A stretch of 64,000 nucleotides of DNA from Maribacter algicola (GCF_003933245.1 NZ_QUSX01000001.1:124001-188000); one strand, 5' to 3'. Counted from the stretch's first letter, positions 24,848 through 34,950 are shown. Numbers and translations are program-made. The notes: generated by a model not told the origin, from the letters alone.

Positions 24848-26641
24848 ATGAAAAGCATTATTCTTTTATTCGTTTTCGTTCTTTCCGTTCAAAACATACT
24901 CGCACAATCCTTTAAAATACACTCACACAATGATTATGCGCATCCTGTTCCATTCTGGGAGGCCTATGCCAGCGAGCTTAATTCGATAGAGGTCGATGTT
25001 TTTTTAAAAAACGATACCTTATATGTAACCCATGATGAAAAAGACATTGTTCCAAGTCGCACCCTTCAAAATCTTTACCTAAACCCATTAACGCAGGCAA
25101 TGGCCCTTAATTTGGGGAAACAGAAAAAACTCCAACTCCTCATCGATATAAAATCAGGATATAAAAATACCCTACGGCAGCTGATGTTGGTGTTAGAGCA
25201 ATATCCCATGATGACGGACCCAGATAAAATTACCATTATCATATCGGGCAATAGACCACCAATTAAAGAATACACGAAATATCCAGACTTTATCCAGTTT
25301 GATTACCAAAGTCTAGAAGATATAGAAAGCAAAAAAATATGGGACAAAATTGCACTGATCAGTCTCAGCTTTAAAAATTTCTCCAATTGGAACGGCAAAG
25401 GACGTTTGACAAAGGATGATTTGGAAAAAATCAAAGAAGTAGTGCAAAAGGCACATTCATACAAAAAGCCTTTCCGATTCTGGGCCACACCAGATTCCAA
25501 AACCGCCTGGAAGGCATTTGTAGATCTTGGAGTGGATTTTATAAATACCGATATGCCCAAGGAATCCTCCCTATATTTAAAAACCTTGGAGCATCGGAAT
25601 TATTATAATAAAACAGTTTCCGAGGTGTATAAGCCTACCTTTAAATCTGACAAGAAAAAATCACGCGTAAAAAACATTATCCTTATGATCGGTGATGGAA
25701 ACGGTCTTGCACAAATATCGGCCGCGACACTGGCCAACGGAGGAAGTCTTACCCTTACTCAACTTAAAAGTATTGGTCTTTTAAAAACACAATCGGCAGA
25801 TGATTTTACCACGGATTCCGCCGCCGGAGCCACTGCCCTGGCTACTGGTACAAAAACCAACAATAGAGCCATTGGGGTAGGCCCCCAAGATGAGGAGTTA
25901 ACTTCCATTAGCGAAATTCTGCATGAAAATGGCCGTATTACGGGATGTATTACTACCGACCATATTACAGGAGCGACGCCTTCCTCTTTTTATGCACATA
26001 GAAAAGATCGTTCCGATGTAGATGGAATTGTTTCTGATTTGTTGCAAAGCAAGCTTTCACTGGTCATTGGTGGGGGTAGCCCAACTATTGAAGAAGAAAT
26101 CTCAAAATTGGGCTTTCAAATTATGGACAATACAGATGCCATTGCAGAAAGCGAAGCTGAACGTTCAGCTCATTTTTTTTCCAACGGGGATGTAAAGAGC
26201 ATCCGAGAAGGGAGGGGCAACATACTGGCGAAGTCTACAAGGGACGCCCTCACATTTTTAAGTGCCAAAAACACCCCATTTCTACTCATGGTAGAAGCTG
26301 CAAAAATAGATTCCTATGGTCATCTAAATGACGTGGGGGGAATTATTACTGAAGGCATAGATTTTGACAGGGCCATCACAGAGGCAATAAAATTCGCAGA
26401 CAGCAATGAGGATACCTTGGTAATTATTACCGCCGATCATGAGACTTCGGGATTTAGCATTCCACAAGGAAATATGAAGGAAAGATCAATAGAAGGAGAT
26501 TTTACAACGGATGACCATACAGGCATTATGGTCCCCATTTTCGCCTATGGTCCACGTTCAGACGAATTCCAAGGGGTCTATCAAAATACCGAGGTATTTG
26601 GAAAGATGTTAGAGGCCATGGAGCTAAAAAAACGAGATTGA
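24848..26641 (+). CDS. PI-PLC/GDPD-like phosphodiesterase fused to alkaline phosphatase
   Basis: The secreted protein (signal peptide about 1-20, ILAQ) has two catalytic modules. Residues about 22-245 form a phospholipase C/glycerophosphodiesterase TIM-barrel of the AIM6-like type, with HSHNDY (25-30), IEVD (47-50) and THDEKD (61-66) giving the two histidines and metal ligands. Residues about 274-595 form an alkaline phosphatase: MIGDG (280-284), nucleophile Ser324 in DSAAGATA, TTDH (369-372), DSYGH (488-492), ADHET (529-533) and DDHTG (555-559). Both sites look complete. Such a pair could cut a phosphodiester and then strip the phosphate, releasing free inositol from a phosphoinositide. The LacI-type operator upstream ties it to the iol operon. 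The HAD gene follows 49 bp downstream. Confidence 0.88.
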   Translation: MKSIILLFVFVLSVQNILAQSFKIHSHNDYAHPVPFWEAYASELNSIEVDVFLKNDTLYVTHDEKDIVPSRTLQNLYLNPLTQAMALNLGKQKKLQLLIDIKSGYKNTLRQLMLVLEQYPMMTDPDKITIIISGNRPPIKEYTKYPDFIQFDYQSLEDIESKKIWDKIALISLSFKNFSNWNGKGRLTKDDLEKIKEVVQKAHSYKKPFRFWATPDSKTAWKAFVDLGVDFINTDMPKESSLYLKTLEHRNYYNKTVSEVYKPTFKSDKKKSRVKNIILMIGDGNGLAQISAATLANGGSLTLTQLKSIGLLKTQSADDFTTDSAAGATALATGTKTNNRAIGVGPQDEELTSISEILHENGRITGCITTDHITGATPSSFYAHRKDRSDVDGIVSDLLQSKLSLVIGGGSPTIEEEISKLGFQIMDNTDAIAESEAERSAHFFSNGDVKSIREGRGNILAKSTRDALTFLSAKNTPFLLMVEAAKIDSYGHLNDVGGIITEGIDFDRAITEAIKFADSNEDTLVIITADHETSGFSIPQGNMKERSIEGDFTTDDHTGIMVPIFAYGPRSDEFQGVYQNTEVFGKMLEAMELKKRD

Positions 26642-26690
26642 TACCACCTAGCAATCCAATTGGAACCATTTATAACAATACCTAAACCTT

Positions 26691-27326
26691 ATGAAATATA
26701 AGTGTATCATTTTTGATTGTGATGGGGTACTGGTCGATAGCGAATTGATTTCCGCGAAAGTTTTAGTGACCATGGCCAATGAGATGGGTTTACCCATGGA
26801 TGTAGCTTTCGTGCTCAAAAATTTTATGGGAAAATCCTTTTACGACATCATGGATTACCTAGAAAAAAAGCTCAACAGCCCGCTACCGGTAACATTTGAA
26901 TCAGAATTCAGGTCAATGACCTTTAAGGCCTTTCAATCTGATCTTAAACCGATAGAGGGCATACCCAACCTGTTGAAGCAATTAAAAATTCCATTTTGTG
27001 TGGCTTCTAGTGGCCCATTGGAGAAAATACGTCATAATTTGACTGCTACCGGGCTCATTGATAAATTTCAAAATAGAATGTTCAGCTGTTATGAAATACA
27101 AAGCTGGAAACCAAGTCCGGATATTTATTTACATGCAGCAAGTTGCATGGGATTCAGTCCTAAAGACTGTGCAGTGATAGAAGATAGCGATAGCGGCATA
27201 CAGGCGGCCATTTCTGGTGGATTTGATGTTTTTATATATGATTCAAATCAAAACCACAGGAGCCGTCAATTAAAAAACGGGGTGATCTTTAACCATATGA
27301 ACGAACTATTATCCCTAGTATCATAA
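26691..27326 (+). CDS. HAD-superfamily phosphatase/phosphomutase
   Basis: This is a cytoplasmic haloacid-dehalogenase-type hydrolase of subfamily I (beta-phosphoglucomutase/phosphatase-like). It has the nucleophile motif DCDGVLVDSE (about residues 9-18), motif II in VASSGP (about 105-110), the lysine in WKPSPDIYL (about 141-149) and the acidic motif VIEDSDSGIQAA (about 163-174). The cap is alpha-helical. It follows the fusion gene by 49 bp and is probably in the same transcript under the LacI-type operator. It may dephosphorylate a sugar or inositol phosphate that reaches the cytoplasm; the substrate is unknown. Confidence 0.85.
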   Translation: MKYKCIIFDCDGVLVDSELISAKVLVTMANEMGLPMDVAFVLKNFMGKSFYDIMDYLEKKLNSPLPVTFESEFRSMTFKAFQSDLKPIEGIPNLLKQLKIPFCVASSGPLEKIRHNLTATGLIDKFQNRMFSCYEIQSWKPSPDIYLHAASCMGFSPKDCAVIEDSDSGIQAAISGGFDVFIYDSNQNHRSRQLKNGVIFNHMNELLSLVS

Positions 27327-27595
27327 AGGTGTTCCCCCATTTTCCATAGCAAACAATAGATAGTACTTCTCTTAATGGTTTTTCTATTTAGAAAACGGAT
27401 AAACAGCCAACATCTGCTAAAACCACGAATTTTGAACAAAAAGGTTCATTTAAACCGCTTTATTAAATACATCCTTTGAGATATTATAAAGTAAGGAATC
27501 TTTTCTTCTATGCAGTTGTACTATTCAACGCAATTTGCATCAGGGATTCCATATGAAGGAATTTGAAAACCATTAGAAACTAAATCAAATTTCTC

Positions 27596-28036
27596 TTAGT
27601 AAGTCAAGGTATTGTAACCAAGCGCCTGCAATTGAAGCATCCGTACCGAGGCAGTTGGAGTAATGTCCAAACCGTCAAAAAGGGATTTTGCCTCTACGCC
27701 CAGTTTTTCCATGGCAACACTACAGACACTGACCTTCACCTTTCCTTTATACTTTTCAAAAAAGGTCTCCAACTCAGACCCCTTTGTCAGTTCCTTGACC
27801 ACCATGCCTTTTACCACAATCTCATATGCCTCAATTTCCAATCCGTTTTCAATCAAAAGGTCATACATGCCCAGCACCCCTTTGAAGTGCCTTTCCGTTG
27901 TAAGTATAAAACCGTATTTGGGAGTTGTTTGTAAGTCTTCAATGGTTCCCTTGTCCAGTTTTTTCTGACCATATGCGTCCGGAATAGCAAGAAAAAGCGC
28001 TGCTGTAACCAAAAAAAGGGATAATATACGTTTCAT
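27596..28036 (-). CDS. exported DsrE/F-like protein
   Basis: A short protein of 146 residues with a signal peptide (MKRILSLFLVTAALFLAIPDAYGQ) and a single DsrE/DsrF-like domain. I chose the ATG at 28036 because the signal follows it directly; an in-frame ATG seven codons upstream is also open. One cysteine in KVSVCSVAMEKLGVE occupies the place where many DsrE-like proteins have their active cysteine. Members are linked to sulfur-relay chemistry, but exported forms are poorly understood. It stands alone between the inositol block and the arabinose operon. Confidence 0.65.
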   Translation of the reverse strand: MKRILSLFLVTAALFLAIPDAYGQKKLDKGTIEDLQTTPKYGFILTTERHFKGVLGMYDLLIENGLEIEAYEIVVKGMVVKELTKGSELETFFEKYKGKVKVSVCSVAMEKLGVEAKSLFDGLDITPTASVRMLQLQALGYNTLTY

Positions 28037-28130
28037 GATTTTAGGTTTTAATTTCATCCTGTACCCTAAAAGTACTAAGAATAAAAGTTTAAACTTATGA
28101 ATATTATAATACCAAAAATCTATAGAAAAA

Positions 28131-28156
28131 AAAGCCAGGCTCTTGAACCTGACTTT
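28131..28156 (-). terminator. intrinsic terminator of the arabinose operon
   Basis: On the minus strand a 9-bp stem (AAAGTCAGG with CCTGGCTTT, one G-U pair) and an 8-base loop are followed directly by a run of Ts. It lies 41 bp beyond the stop of the last gene of the operon. Confidence 0.85.
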
Positions 28157-28197
28157 ATACCATTATTCCTGCATGAATCGATTACCTTAGTTATGGG

Positions 28198-29817
28198 CTA
28201 CTTTCCGTTAAAAAATACCATTACGCCAATCACCACTGCCAAGACCAAAATAGAGATAACGATATCCTTCCAATTGTAACTATTTTTATTTTTAACCTTC
28301 TCCTCTTCGCTTATGGTTCCAAAGGTCAAGTTCGCCACCTGCTCGGCAGACGGTGCCGGAGAAAAAAGGCTAACTACCACAGCAAAAAGTACGCAGGCCA
28401 AAAAGAACCAGGCCCCAAAGGTCAAAAAGTTCATCGCGCCCATTTTGTACAAAAATCCATCCGGATTCAAATCGTCTTTTATCAATTCCAAAACTATTCT
28501 AATGGCAGCAACAATGATACCCATGATCAATGTGGCAAAAGCTCCCAGACCATTGATTCGCTTATGGAAAATACCCAAAAGGAACACGGCAGTTATTGGT
28601 GGGGCGATATAAGATTGAACACTTTGTAAATATTCATAAAGTACCCCGGAAATATTAGCCATAATGGGTATCCAAATAATACCGATAATAACCACTACCA
28701 CAGTAGCCAACTGTCCTGTACGCACCAATTTCTTTTCTGGGGTATTGGGCCTTAATTTTTTATAAATATCCACGGTAAACAAGGTAGATACCGAGTTAAA
28801 CACCGAGGCCAAGGAGCTCATCAAGGCCGCCAATAATCCGGCAGCTACCAGACCACGTAAACCGGAAGGCAACACATTACTCATCAATACGGGGAAAGCT
28901 TCATCTGGGGAGTCCCAATGTAATTCACCTTTCATTTTTAAGGCTAGGGCAATGACCCCTGGAATTAGGAATAGAAATACGGGCATCAGTTTCATAACGG
29001 CCCCAAAAATGGTTCCCCTTCTTCCTTCTTTTATATTTTTGGCAGTCAATGCCCTTTGCACGATGTACTGGTCGGTACACCAATACCAGATACCTACAAT
29101 GGTACTGGATATTACCAAGGAAGGCCAAGGAAAATCCGGGTCACTGGGTGGTCGCCACATATTCAAATATTCCGGCTTTACGATTTCTACCAAACTGCCC
29201 CATCCCCCTACTTTTTCAAGACCTAAGTAGGTAAGGACCGCAGCACCCAGCACTAAAAGAACGGCCTGTAAGGTTTCCGTATACACTACGGCTCGCATTC
29301 CACCCAAAACGGTGTAGATTCCGGTTAGGATTACCGTGGCGATAGCTCCTGTCCAAAAGTCGATTCCCAACAAAGCAGAAACTACGACACCACCAGCATA
29401 AATAGTAACGGATATTTTCGTCAGTACATAGGCCACAATAGAAAAGATGGACAATACCCAGCGAGAGCGCGCATCGAACCGTTTTTCCAAAAACTCGGGC
29501 ATGGTAAACACCCCGCTACGGGCGTAAAAAGGTAAAAACACCCAGCCCAAAATCAAAACGATCCAGGCGTGGATTTCATATATCAACATGGGGAGCTTAT
29601 CGCTGGCCCCGGCCCCTGCAAGACCTACCACATGTTCCGAACCAATGTTGGAAGCAAAAATGGAAGCACCTACTACGAACCAACCTACATTACGGCCGGC
29701 CAAAAAATAATCTTCAGTATTGTCCTCTTTCTTTCTAATTACCCAAACGGCTATGCCTAGGAGTATCAAAAAGTAAAAGACAATGGCTACCCAGTCAAAA
29801 GTATCTAGTGTCTGCAT
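28198..29817 (-). CDS. SSS-family sodium:sugar symporter
   Basis: This 539-residue inner-membrane symporter resembles bacterial sodium/glucose (vSGLT-like) carriers: YFLAGRNVGWFVVGASIFASN in the first helices, IGSEHVVGLAGAGA, and the GLLAALMSSLASVFNSVSTLF segment near helix 8. A C-terminal hydrophobic helix follows a charged stretch (EEEKVKNKN). It is the last gene of the L-arabinose operon, 24 bp after the epimerase, so L-arabinose is the likely substrate. Galactose or glucose transport cannot be excluded from sequence. Confidence 0.87.
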   Translation of the reverse strand: MQTLDTFDWVAIVFYFLILLGIAVWVIRKKEDNTEDYFLAGRNVGWFVVGASIFASNIGSEHVVGLAGAGASDKLPMLIYEIHAWIVLILGWVFLPFYARSGVFTMPEFLEKRFDARSRWVLSIFSIVAYVLTKISVTIYAGGVVVSALLGIDFWTGAIATVILTGIYTVLGGMRAVVYTETLQAVLLVLGAAVLTYLGLEKVGGWGSLVEIVKPEYLNMWRPPSDPDFPWPSLVISSTIVGIWYWCTDQYIVQRALTAKNIKEGRRGTIFGAVMKLMPVFLFLIPGVIALALKMKGELHWDSPDEAFPVLMSNVLPSGLRGLVAAGLLAALMSSLASVFNSVSTLFTVDIYKKLRPNTPEKKLVRTGQLATVVVVIIGIIWIPIMANISGVLYEYLQSVQSYIAPPITAVFLLGIFHKRINGLGAFATLIMGIIVAAIRIVLELIKDDLNPDGFLYKMGAMNFLTFGAWFFLACVLFAVVVSLFSPAPSAEQVANLTFGTISEEEKVKNKNSYNWKDIVISILVLAVVIGVMVFFNGK

Positions 29818-29840
29818 AATTTATTGGTTTAGTTGTGCCA

Positions 29841-31025
29841 CTATTTGGTTGTTAATGTAAATGTTGTTTTGGTGGTATACTTCTCACCCGAATTTAATAC
29901 TACGGATGGAAATTTTTCTTGATTGGGAGAATCCGGATAATGCTGGGTTTCCAAACAAAGTCCGCTCCTCTTAGCATAAGTACCATTATTTGGAGCTGGA
30001 AGCGTACCGTCCAAGAAATTTCCGGTATAGAACTGAATACCCGGCTCGTCCGTAGACACCTCCAAATACCTCCCTGTTGCAGGGTGATAGGCACTAGCCA
30101 CTTTTCTAAAGCCAGCCTGTTGGTCATTTAACAACCAACAATGATCGTAACCGCCGCCTAATTGCAGTTGTTCGTTATCTTCGGAAATATCCTGACCTAC
30201 TGGTTTCGGTTCCCTAAAGTCGAAAGGTGTACCTTCAACTGGCCTCAACTCCCCTGTTGGGATTAGACCACCATCTACAGGCAAGAAAGTGTCCGCATCA
30301 ATTTCAACGACGTGGTCCAAAATTGTATTTGAAAAATCTCCCGATAGATTAAAATAGGCGTGCTGGGTAAGGTTTACAACGGTAGCTTTATCCGTTGTAG
30401 CCTCATACAATACATCCAGGGAATTGTCGTCATTCAGGGTATAGGTAACCGTGGTAGTTAGATTTCCGGGAAAGCCCTCTTCCTTGTCCTTGCTCAAATA
30501 GGTAAGAATGAGTGAAGCTGAATTGTTACCTACAGCTGTCTTGGCTTCCCAAACCTGTTTGTCAAATCCCTTGATACCGCCATGCAGGCTATTTTCCCCA
30601 TTGTTTTGTGCCAAGGTATATGCTTCTTCTCCAATACGGAACTTTCCTTTGGCGATACGGTTGCCATATCTCCCGATCAGCGCCCCAAAGTAGGGATTGT
30701 CCTTTTCATATTGGGCCAAATCTTCAAAACCCAAAACTACATTTTCCATATTTCCATCTTTGTCCGGGGTTCTTAAAGCCGTGATACGGCCACCGTAGGT
30801 AATAATATCAACCTCGATACCACCTTCATTTTTTAAGAAAAATTGGGTTACTTTTTTACCGTCCTGGGTCGTTCCATACGCACTTTCCGTAATACTGACC
30901 TTGGATATATTCTCTTTGGGCGTTTCTTCTTTCATTTCTTTGTTCTTTTTATCCTTGCAGTTTACATTGACCACAAGCAAAAGTAGCAATGTATATGCAT
31001 AATAAATCTTGGTTGATTTTTTCAT
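29841..31025 (-). CDS. galM: aldose 1-epimerase, lipoprotein
   Basis: GalM-type mutarotases interconvert the alpha and beta anomers of aldoses. The protein has a lipoprotein-like leader (LLLLVVNVNC, Cys at about 24) and the full mutarotase domain, with the NGENSLHGGIKGFDKQVWE segment (first catalytic His region), LTQHAYFNLSG (second His region), GYDHCWLL and a C-terminal LCLETQHYPDSPN with the catalytic glutamate. Its export suggests action on arabinose in the periplasm before uptake. It is co-transcribed with araA (11 bp gap) and the symporter. Confidence 0.9.
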   Translation of the reverse strand: MKKSTKIYYAYTLLLLLVVNVNCKDKKNKEMKEETPKENISKVSITESAYGTTQDGKKVTQFFLKNEGGIEVDIITYGGRITALRTPDKDGNMENVVLGFEDLAQYEKDNPYFGALIGRYGNRIAKGKFRIGEEAYTLAQNNGENSLHGGIKGFDKQVWEAKTAVGNNSASLILTYLSKDKEEGFPGNLTTTVTYTLNDDNSLDVLYEATTDKATVVNLTQHAYFNLSGDFSNTILDHVVEIDADTFLPVDGGLIPTGELRPVEGTPFDFREPKPVGQDISEDNEQLQLGGGYDHCWLLNDQQAGFRKVASAYHPATGRYLEVSTDEPGIQFYTGNFLDGTLPAPNNGTYAKRSGLCLETQHYPDSPNQEKFPSVVLNSGEKYTTKTTFTLTTK

Positions 31026-31036
31026 GTTTAAGTTAT

Positions 31037-32536
31037 TTACAAGTTATTTTTAAACAATTGAAAATAGACCTCGTTGGCATTCAATTGGTTTTTTAAATCC
31101 CTAATGGTCGTATTTCTATCTATAACAACCAACTCAATACCGGCCATTTCCGCAAAATCCTCTATAAATTCGGTGGTCAATGCTTGTGTATAGACCGTAT
31201 GATGGGCACCTCCTGCCAGAATCCAACCGGTAGCGGCCACCTCCAAATTAGGATGTGCATCCCATAGTACCCTAGCTACAGGTAAATTAGGTAATTTACC
31301 TTCTGGTTCCATGGCCTCTACCTCGTTGACTATCAACCGGAACCTATTCCCCAAATCCACTAAAGAGACATTGATTGCCGGTCCTGCGGGAGAATTGAAG
31401 ACCAAACGTACTGGATCATCCTTGCCCCCAATTCCCAACGGGTGTATTTCACAAGAAGGTTTACCCTCGGCTATTGACGGACATATCTCCAGCATGTGGG
31501 ACCCTAGGACGTAGGATTTTTGAGGGGTAAAGTGATAGGTGTAATCTTCCATAAAAGAAGTTCCACCTTCAAGTCCCTGTGCCATTACTTTCATTGCCCT
31601 GAGCAATGCGGAAGTTTTCCAATCTCCTTCCGCTCCAAAGCCATAACCATCGTCCATCAATCTTTGTGTAGCGATTCCCGGTAGTTGTTTTAATTCACCA
31701 AGATTCTCAAAAGTATCCGTGAAGGCCTTAAATCCGCCTTCATCTAAAAATTTCCGAAGTCCCAACTCTATCTTTGCCGCCTCGATTAAGGAACTTCGCT
31801 GCTTTCCTCCTTCTTTCAAAGAATCACTCAATTCATATGCCTGCTCATAGTTTTCAACCAATGCATCGACCTCCTTTTGGTCCAACCCTTTAATGTACTT
31901 TACCACATCGGATGAATCATATCCGTTTACGGAAAATCCAAAACGGAACTGGGCCTCCACTTTATCACCATCTGTCACCGAAACCTCTCGCATATTATCC
32001 CCTAAACGGGCGACCTTTAAATTTTGAAATTCATTCCATCCAAGGGCGACCCGACTCCAATTCCCTATTTTTTTCTGTACCCTTTCGGTTTCCCAATGTC
32101 CAACCACAATCTTTCTATTTTTTCGCATACGGGTCATCATATGTCCGAACTCCCGATCGCCGTGAGCCGATTGGTTCAGGTTCATAAAATCCATATCTAT
32201 GGATTCCCAGGGTATTTCCGCATTGAATTGGGTATGCAGATGGCAAAGGGGCTTGTTCAAAACACTTAAACCCTTGATCCACATCTTTGCCGGGGAAAAC
32301 GTATGCATCCAAGTAATGATTCCTATACAGGACTGATTGGAACTTGCCTCCAGGCAAATATCCGTTATTTCCTGGGGGGTTTTTACTGTGGGTTTGTACA
32401 CAATTTTTAGAGGGATGTGTGCCGATTTGTTCAGACCCTTTACTATTTCCTTTGAATTTTTTGCAACCTGATCCAATGTCTCAGGACCATATAAATGTTG
32501 GCTTCCCGTTACAAACCAAATTTCCTTCTCTGCCAT
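31037..32536 (-). CDS. araA: L-arabinose isomerase
   Basis: AraA converts L-arabinose to L-ribulose in the cytoplasm with a manganese ion. The protein has 499 residues, the usual length, and begins with the family motif [13 protein letters not shown]. Metal-binding segments are present: [21 protein letters not shown] with the first Glu and [12 protein letters not shown] with the second, then [13 protein letters not shown] and [10 protein letters not shown] with the histidines. It lies between araD and galM in the arabinose operon. Confidence 0.96.
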   Translation of the reverse strand: MAEKEIWFVTGSQHLYGPETLDQVAKNSKEIVKGLNKSAHIPLKIVYKPTVKTPQEITDICLEASSNQSCIGIITWMHTFSPAKMWIKGLSVLNKPLCHLHTQFNAEIPWESIDMDFMNLNQSAHGDREFGHMMTRMRKNRKIVVGHWETERVQKKIGNWSRVALGWNEFQNLKVARLGDNMREVSVTDGDKVEAQFRFGFSVNGYDSSDVVKYIKGLDQKEVDALVENYEQAYELSDSLKEGGKQRSSLIEAAKIELGLRKFLDEGGFKAFTDTFENLGELKQLPGIATQRLMDDGYGFGAEGDWKTSALLRAMKVMAQGLEGGTSFMEDYTYHFTPQKSYVLGSHMLEICPSIAEGKPSCEIHPLGIGGKDDPVRLVFNSPAGPAINVSLVDLGNRFRLIVNEVEAMEPEGKLPNLPVARVLWDAHPNLEVAATGWILAGGAHHTVYTQALTTEFIEDFAEMAGIELVVIDRNTTIRDLKNQLNANEVYFQLFKNNL

Positions 32537-32565
32537 ATATTTAATTATAAATCTGTTGTTAGTTA

Positions 32566-33267
32566 TTATTGTCCGTAGTACGCATTTTTTCCATGCTTAC
32601 GTTCGTAGTGCTTTTTTACAAGGGAATCCTTAAGTCTAGGAGCTTCGGGATTTATTTGCAACGTTAGATAGGCCATTTGGGCCACCGTTTCCAAAACCTT
32701 ACTGTTATACACGGCCTTGGCCGCCGTTTTGCCCCATGCAAAAGGTCCATGGTTTCCCAACAGGACCATTTCCACTTCTTCAGGGGAAAGATTTCGATCC
32801 TTGAAACAATCCAAAATTTGAATTCCGGTATTATGCTCGTAGTTGCCTTCAATAAGTTCGTCGCTCATCGGTTCCGCACAAGGAATATCCTGCGTCAAGT
32901 GGTCCGCATGCGTTGTACCAAAAATAGGTATATCCCTTTGGGCCTGTGCCCAAGCAACGGAATACGTTGCATGTGTATGCGCAATACCCCCAATGTGTTC
33001 CCAATTCTTGTATAAATAGGCGTGGGTTTTGGTATCCGATGAAGGTCTCATACTTCCTTCGATTATAGTATTGTCATAATCTAAAATTACTATATCCTCA
33101 GGTTTCAGTTTCTCATAGGGCACTCCACTTGGCTTAATGGCAAAAACGCCATTTTGCCTGTCCACAGCGCTCACGTTACCAAAAGTGTAAATGACCAGAC
33201 CTAGGTTGTTCAATGCTATATTTGCTTCAAAACATTCCTGCTTCAGTGCTTCGTATTTTGAACTCAT
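32566..33267 (-). CDS. araD: L-ribulose-5-phosphate 4-epimerase
   Basis: This class II aldolase/adducin-fold enzyme epimerises L-ribulose 5-phosphate to D-xylulose 5-phosphate, which enters the pentose phosphate pathway. It shows the substrate loop FGNVSAVD, the zinc ligands in [16 protein letters not shown] (His-x-His), the third His in [10 protein letters not shown] and the C-terminal [13 protein letters not shown] tail. At 233 residues it is full length. It begins 3 bp after the araB stop and precedes araA by 29 bp. Confidence 0.95.
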   Translation of the reverse strand: MSSKYEALKQECFEANIALNNLGLVIYTFGNVSAVDRQNGVFAIKPSGVPYEKLKPEDIVILDYDNTIIEGSMRPSSDTKTHAYLYKNWEHIGGIAHTHATYSVAWAQAQRDIPIFGTTHADHLTQDIPCAEPMSDELIEGNYEHNTGIQILDCFKDRNLSPEEVEMVLLGNHGPFAWGKTAAKAVYNSKVLETVAQMAYLTLQINPEAPRLKDSLVKKHYERKHGKNAYYGQ

Positions 33268-33270
33268 TTC

Positions 33271-34947
33271 TTATTTTGATTTTATGGATGTTTCGATGAA
33301 TTTTCCGAGTTCATTATAGGATTCCATCAATTGCCGATATGTTTCAACGGAAGCCTTTTCTGGATGATATTCCGCTTCAAACTCGCTTCCCATATGTGTA
33401 CTGGCCTCAACAACATTTGAGTAGATTCCCGATGCCACGGCTGCATATATCGCTGCGCCCAAAGCAGGAGCCTGATCTGAAGCCGCCACCTTTATGGGCA
33501 TGTCCATAACATTGGCCAAGGTCTGCATGATAAAAGGTGATTTTCTGGCCACTCCACCGATTCCTATTACCGAGTTTATTTCGACCCCTTCCTCCTGAAA
33601 ACGGTCCGCAATCTTTTTAGAACCAAAACAAATGGCATTGACCAAGGCCTTGAAAATATGGGGTGCCTTACTCCCCAAAGAAAGGTTGGAAATGGCACTT
33701 TTCAAGTTTTGGTCGGCATCCGGTGTACGCCGCCCATTGATCCAGTCCAACGCGGTGGGAATACTTTCCTCCAAAGGAATGGCCTCAGCGGCATCCGATA
33801 ATTTTTTTATAAAATCGTTTTCTATTTCCTTCTTTAAATCGAGTTTTTGTTGTTCCGATAAAATGTCCGAAGTCAAAACCAAATTTTCCACTGGCCATGA
33901 AAGTACATCCTTAAACCAGGCCAGTAAGTCTCCAAAAGCGGACTGACCGGCTTCCAATCCCACAAAGCCGGGAATGACCGAACCGTCTACTTGTCCGCAG
34001 ATACCCTTTATCGTTTTACCGTCTATTTCGGTATCAGTGGCCACCATAATGTCACATGTAGAGGTTCCCATAACACGTACCAGGGCATGCTCATCAATTT
34101 TTGCACCCACAGCCCCGGAATGGGCATCAAAAGTGCCTACTGCAACAACGGTATCTGTGGTGAGTCCCAAGCGATTTGCCCATTCTTGACTTAAAGTACC
34201 GGCTACCTCATCGGATGTATAGGTCTCTTCATAAAGACGGTCTCTAAGATCGGCCAGATAAGGATGTATTTTACTCAAAAATTCCTTTGGAGGCAATCCG
34301 CCCCAGCTTTCATGCCACATCGCCTTATGACCCGCGGCACATCTACTTCGTTTAAAGGTTTCCAAATTTTGGTCTTCAATCAACAGAAAGGTCATTATAT
34401 CACAATGCTCCATCCAGGTGTAGGCATTGTTCTTAACCTCTTCGTCTTCCTTGATTACATGGGCAATTTTGGCCCAAAACCATTCCGATGAATAAATACC
34501 CCCTACATACTTGGTAAAGTTTTCCCCTCCCCAGGAAGCTCCTAATTCATTTATGAGTTCCGCTTCCTTTATGGCCGTATGGTCCTTCCAAAGTACCATC
34601 ATGGCATTTGGATTCTCCGTAAACCCATCTACCATGGCCAATGGTGTGCCATCTTTAGCCAGTGGAACTGGCGATGAACCCGTGGTATCTATACAGATTC
34701 CTTTGATCTCAGCGGGATGCACATTACTTTTGGACATAACCGCCTTAACCGTTTTTTCCAAACCCTCTATGTGATCAAGTGGGTGCTGTCTAAATTGATT
34801 CATGGACGGATTACAATATTTATTTTCCTTCCATCTCTTGTACCAGCAAACTTCGGACGCTATCTCTTCTCCATTTTGGGTATTGATAAGTACGGCCCGG
34901 ACGGAATCCGAACCATAGTCCAACCCTATAACATATGATTTCTTCAA
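33271..34947 (-). CDS. araB: ribulokinase (FGGY family)
   Basis: AraB phosphorylates L-ribulose. The 558-residue protein has the FGGY-kinase N-terminal phosphate motif YVIGLDYGSDSVRAV, the GICIDTTGSSPVPL segment, and GTFDAHSGAVGAKI and MGTSTCDIM in the middle, typical of bacterial ribulokinases. The start codon is TTG at 34947; no ATG lies nearby in frame and the GLDYGSDS motif would be lost with a later start. The TTG is only 3 bp beyond the GH127 stop, which fits translational coupling. Confidence 0.94.
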   Translation of the reverse strand: MKKSYVIGLDYGSDSVRAVLINTQNGEEIASEVCWYKRWKENKYCNPSMNQFRQHPLDHIEGLEKTVKAVMSKSNVHPAEIKGICIDTTGSSPVPLAKDGTPLAMVDGFTENPNAMMVLWKDHTAIKEAELINELGASWGGENFTKYVGGIYSSEWFWAKIAHVIKEDEEVKNNAYTWMEHCDIMTFLLIEDQNLETFKRSRCAAGHKAMWHESWGGLPPKEFLSKIHPYLADLRDRLYEETYTSDEVAGTLSQEWANRLGLTTDTVVAVGTFDAHSGAVGAKIDEHALVRVMGTSTCDIMVATDTEIDGKTIKGICGQVDGSVIPGFVGLEAGQSAFGDLLAWFKDVLSWPVENLVLTSDILSEQQKLDLKKEIENDFIKKLSDAAEAIPLEESIPTALDWINGRRTPDADQNLKSAISNLSLGSKAPHIFKALVNAICFGSKKIADRFQEEGVEINSVIGIGGVARKSPFIMQTLANVMDMPIKVAASDQAPALGAAIYAAVASGIYSNVVEASTHMGSEFEAEYHPEKASVETYRQLMESYNELGKFIETSIKSK

Positions 34948-34950
34948 ATC

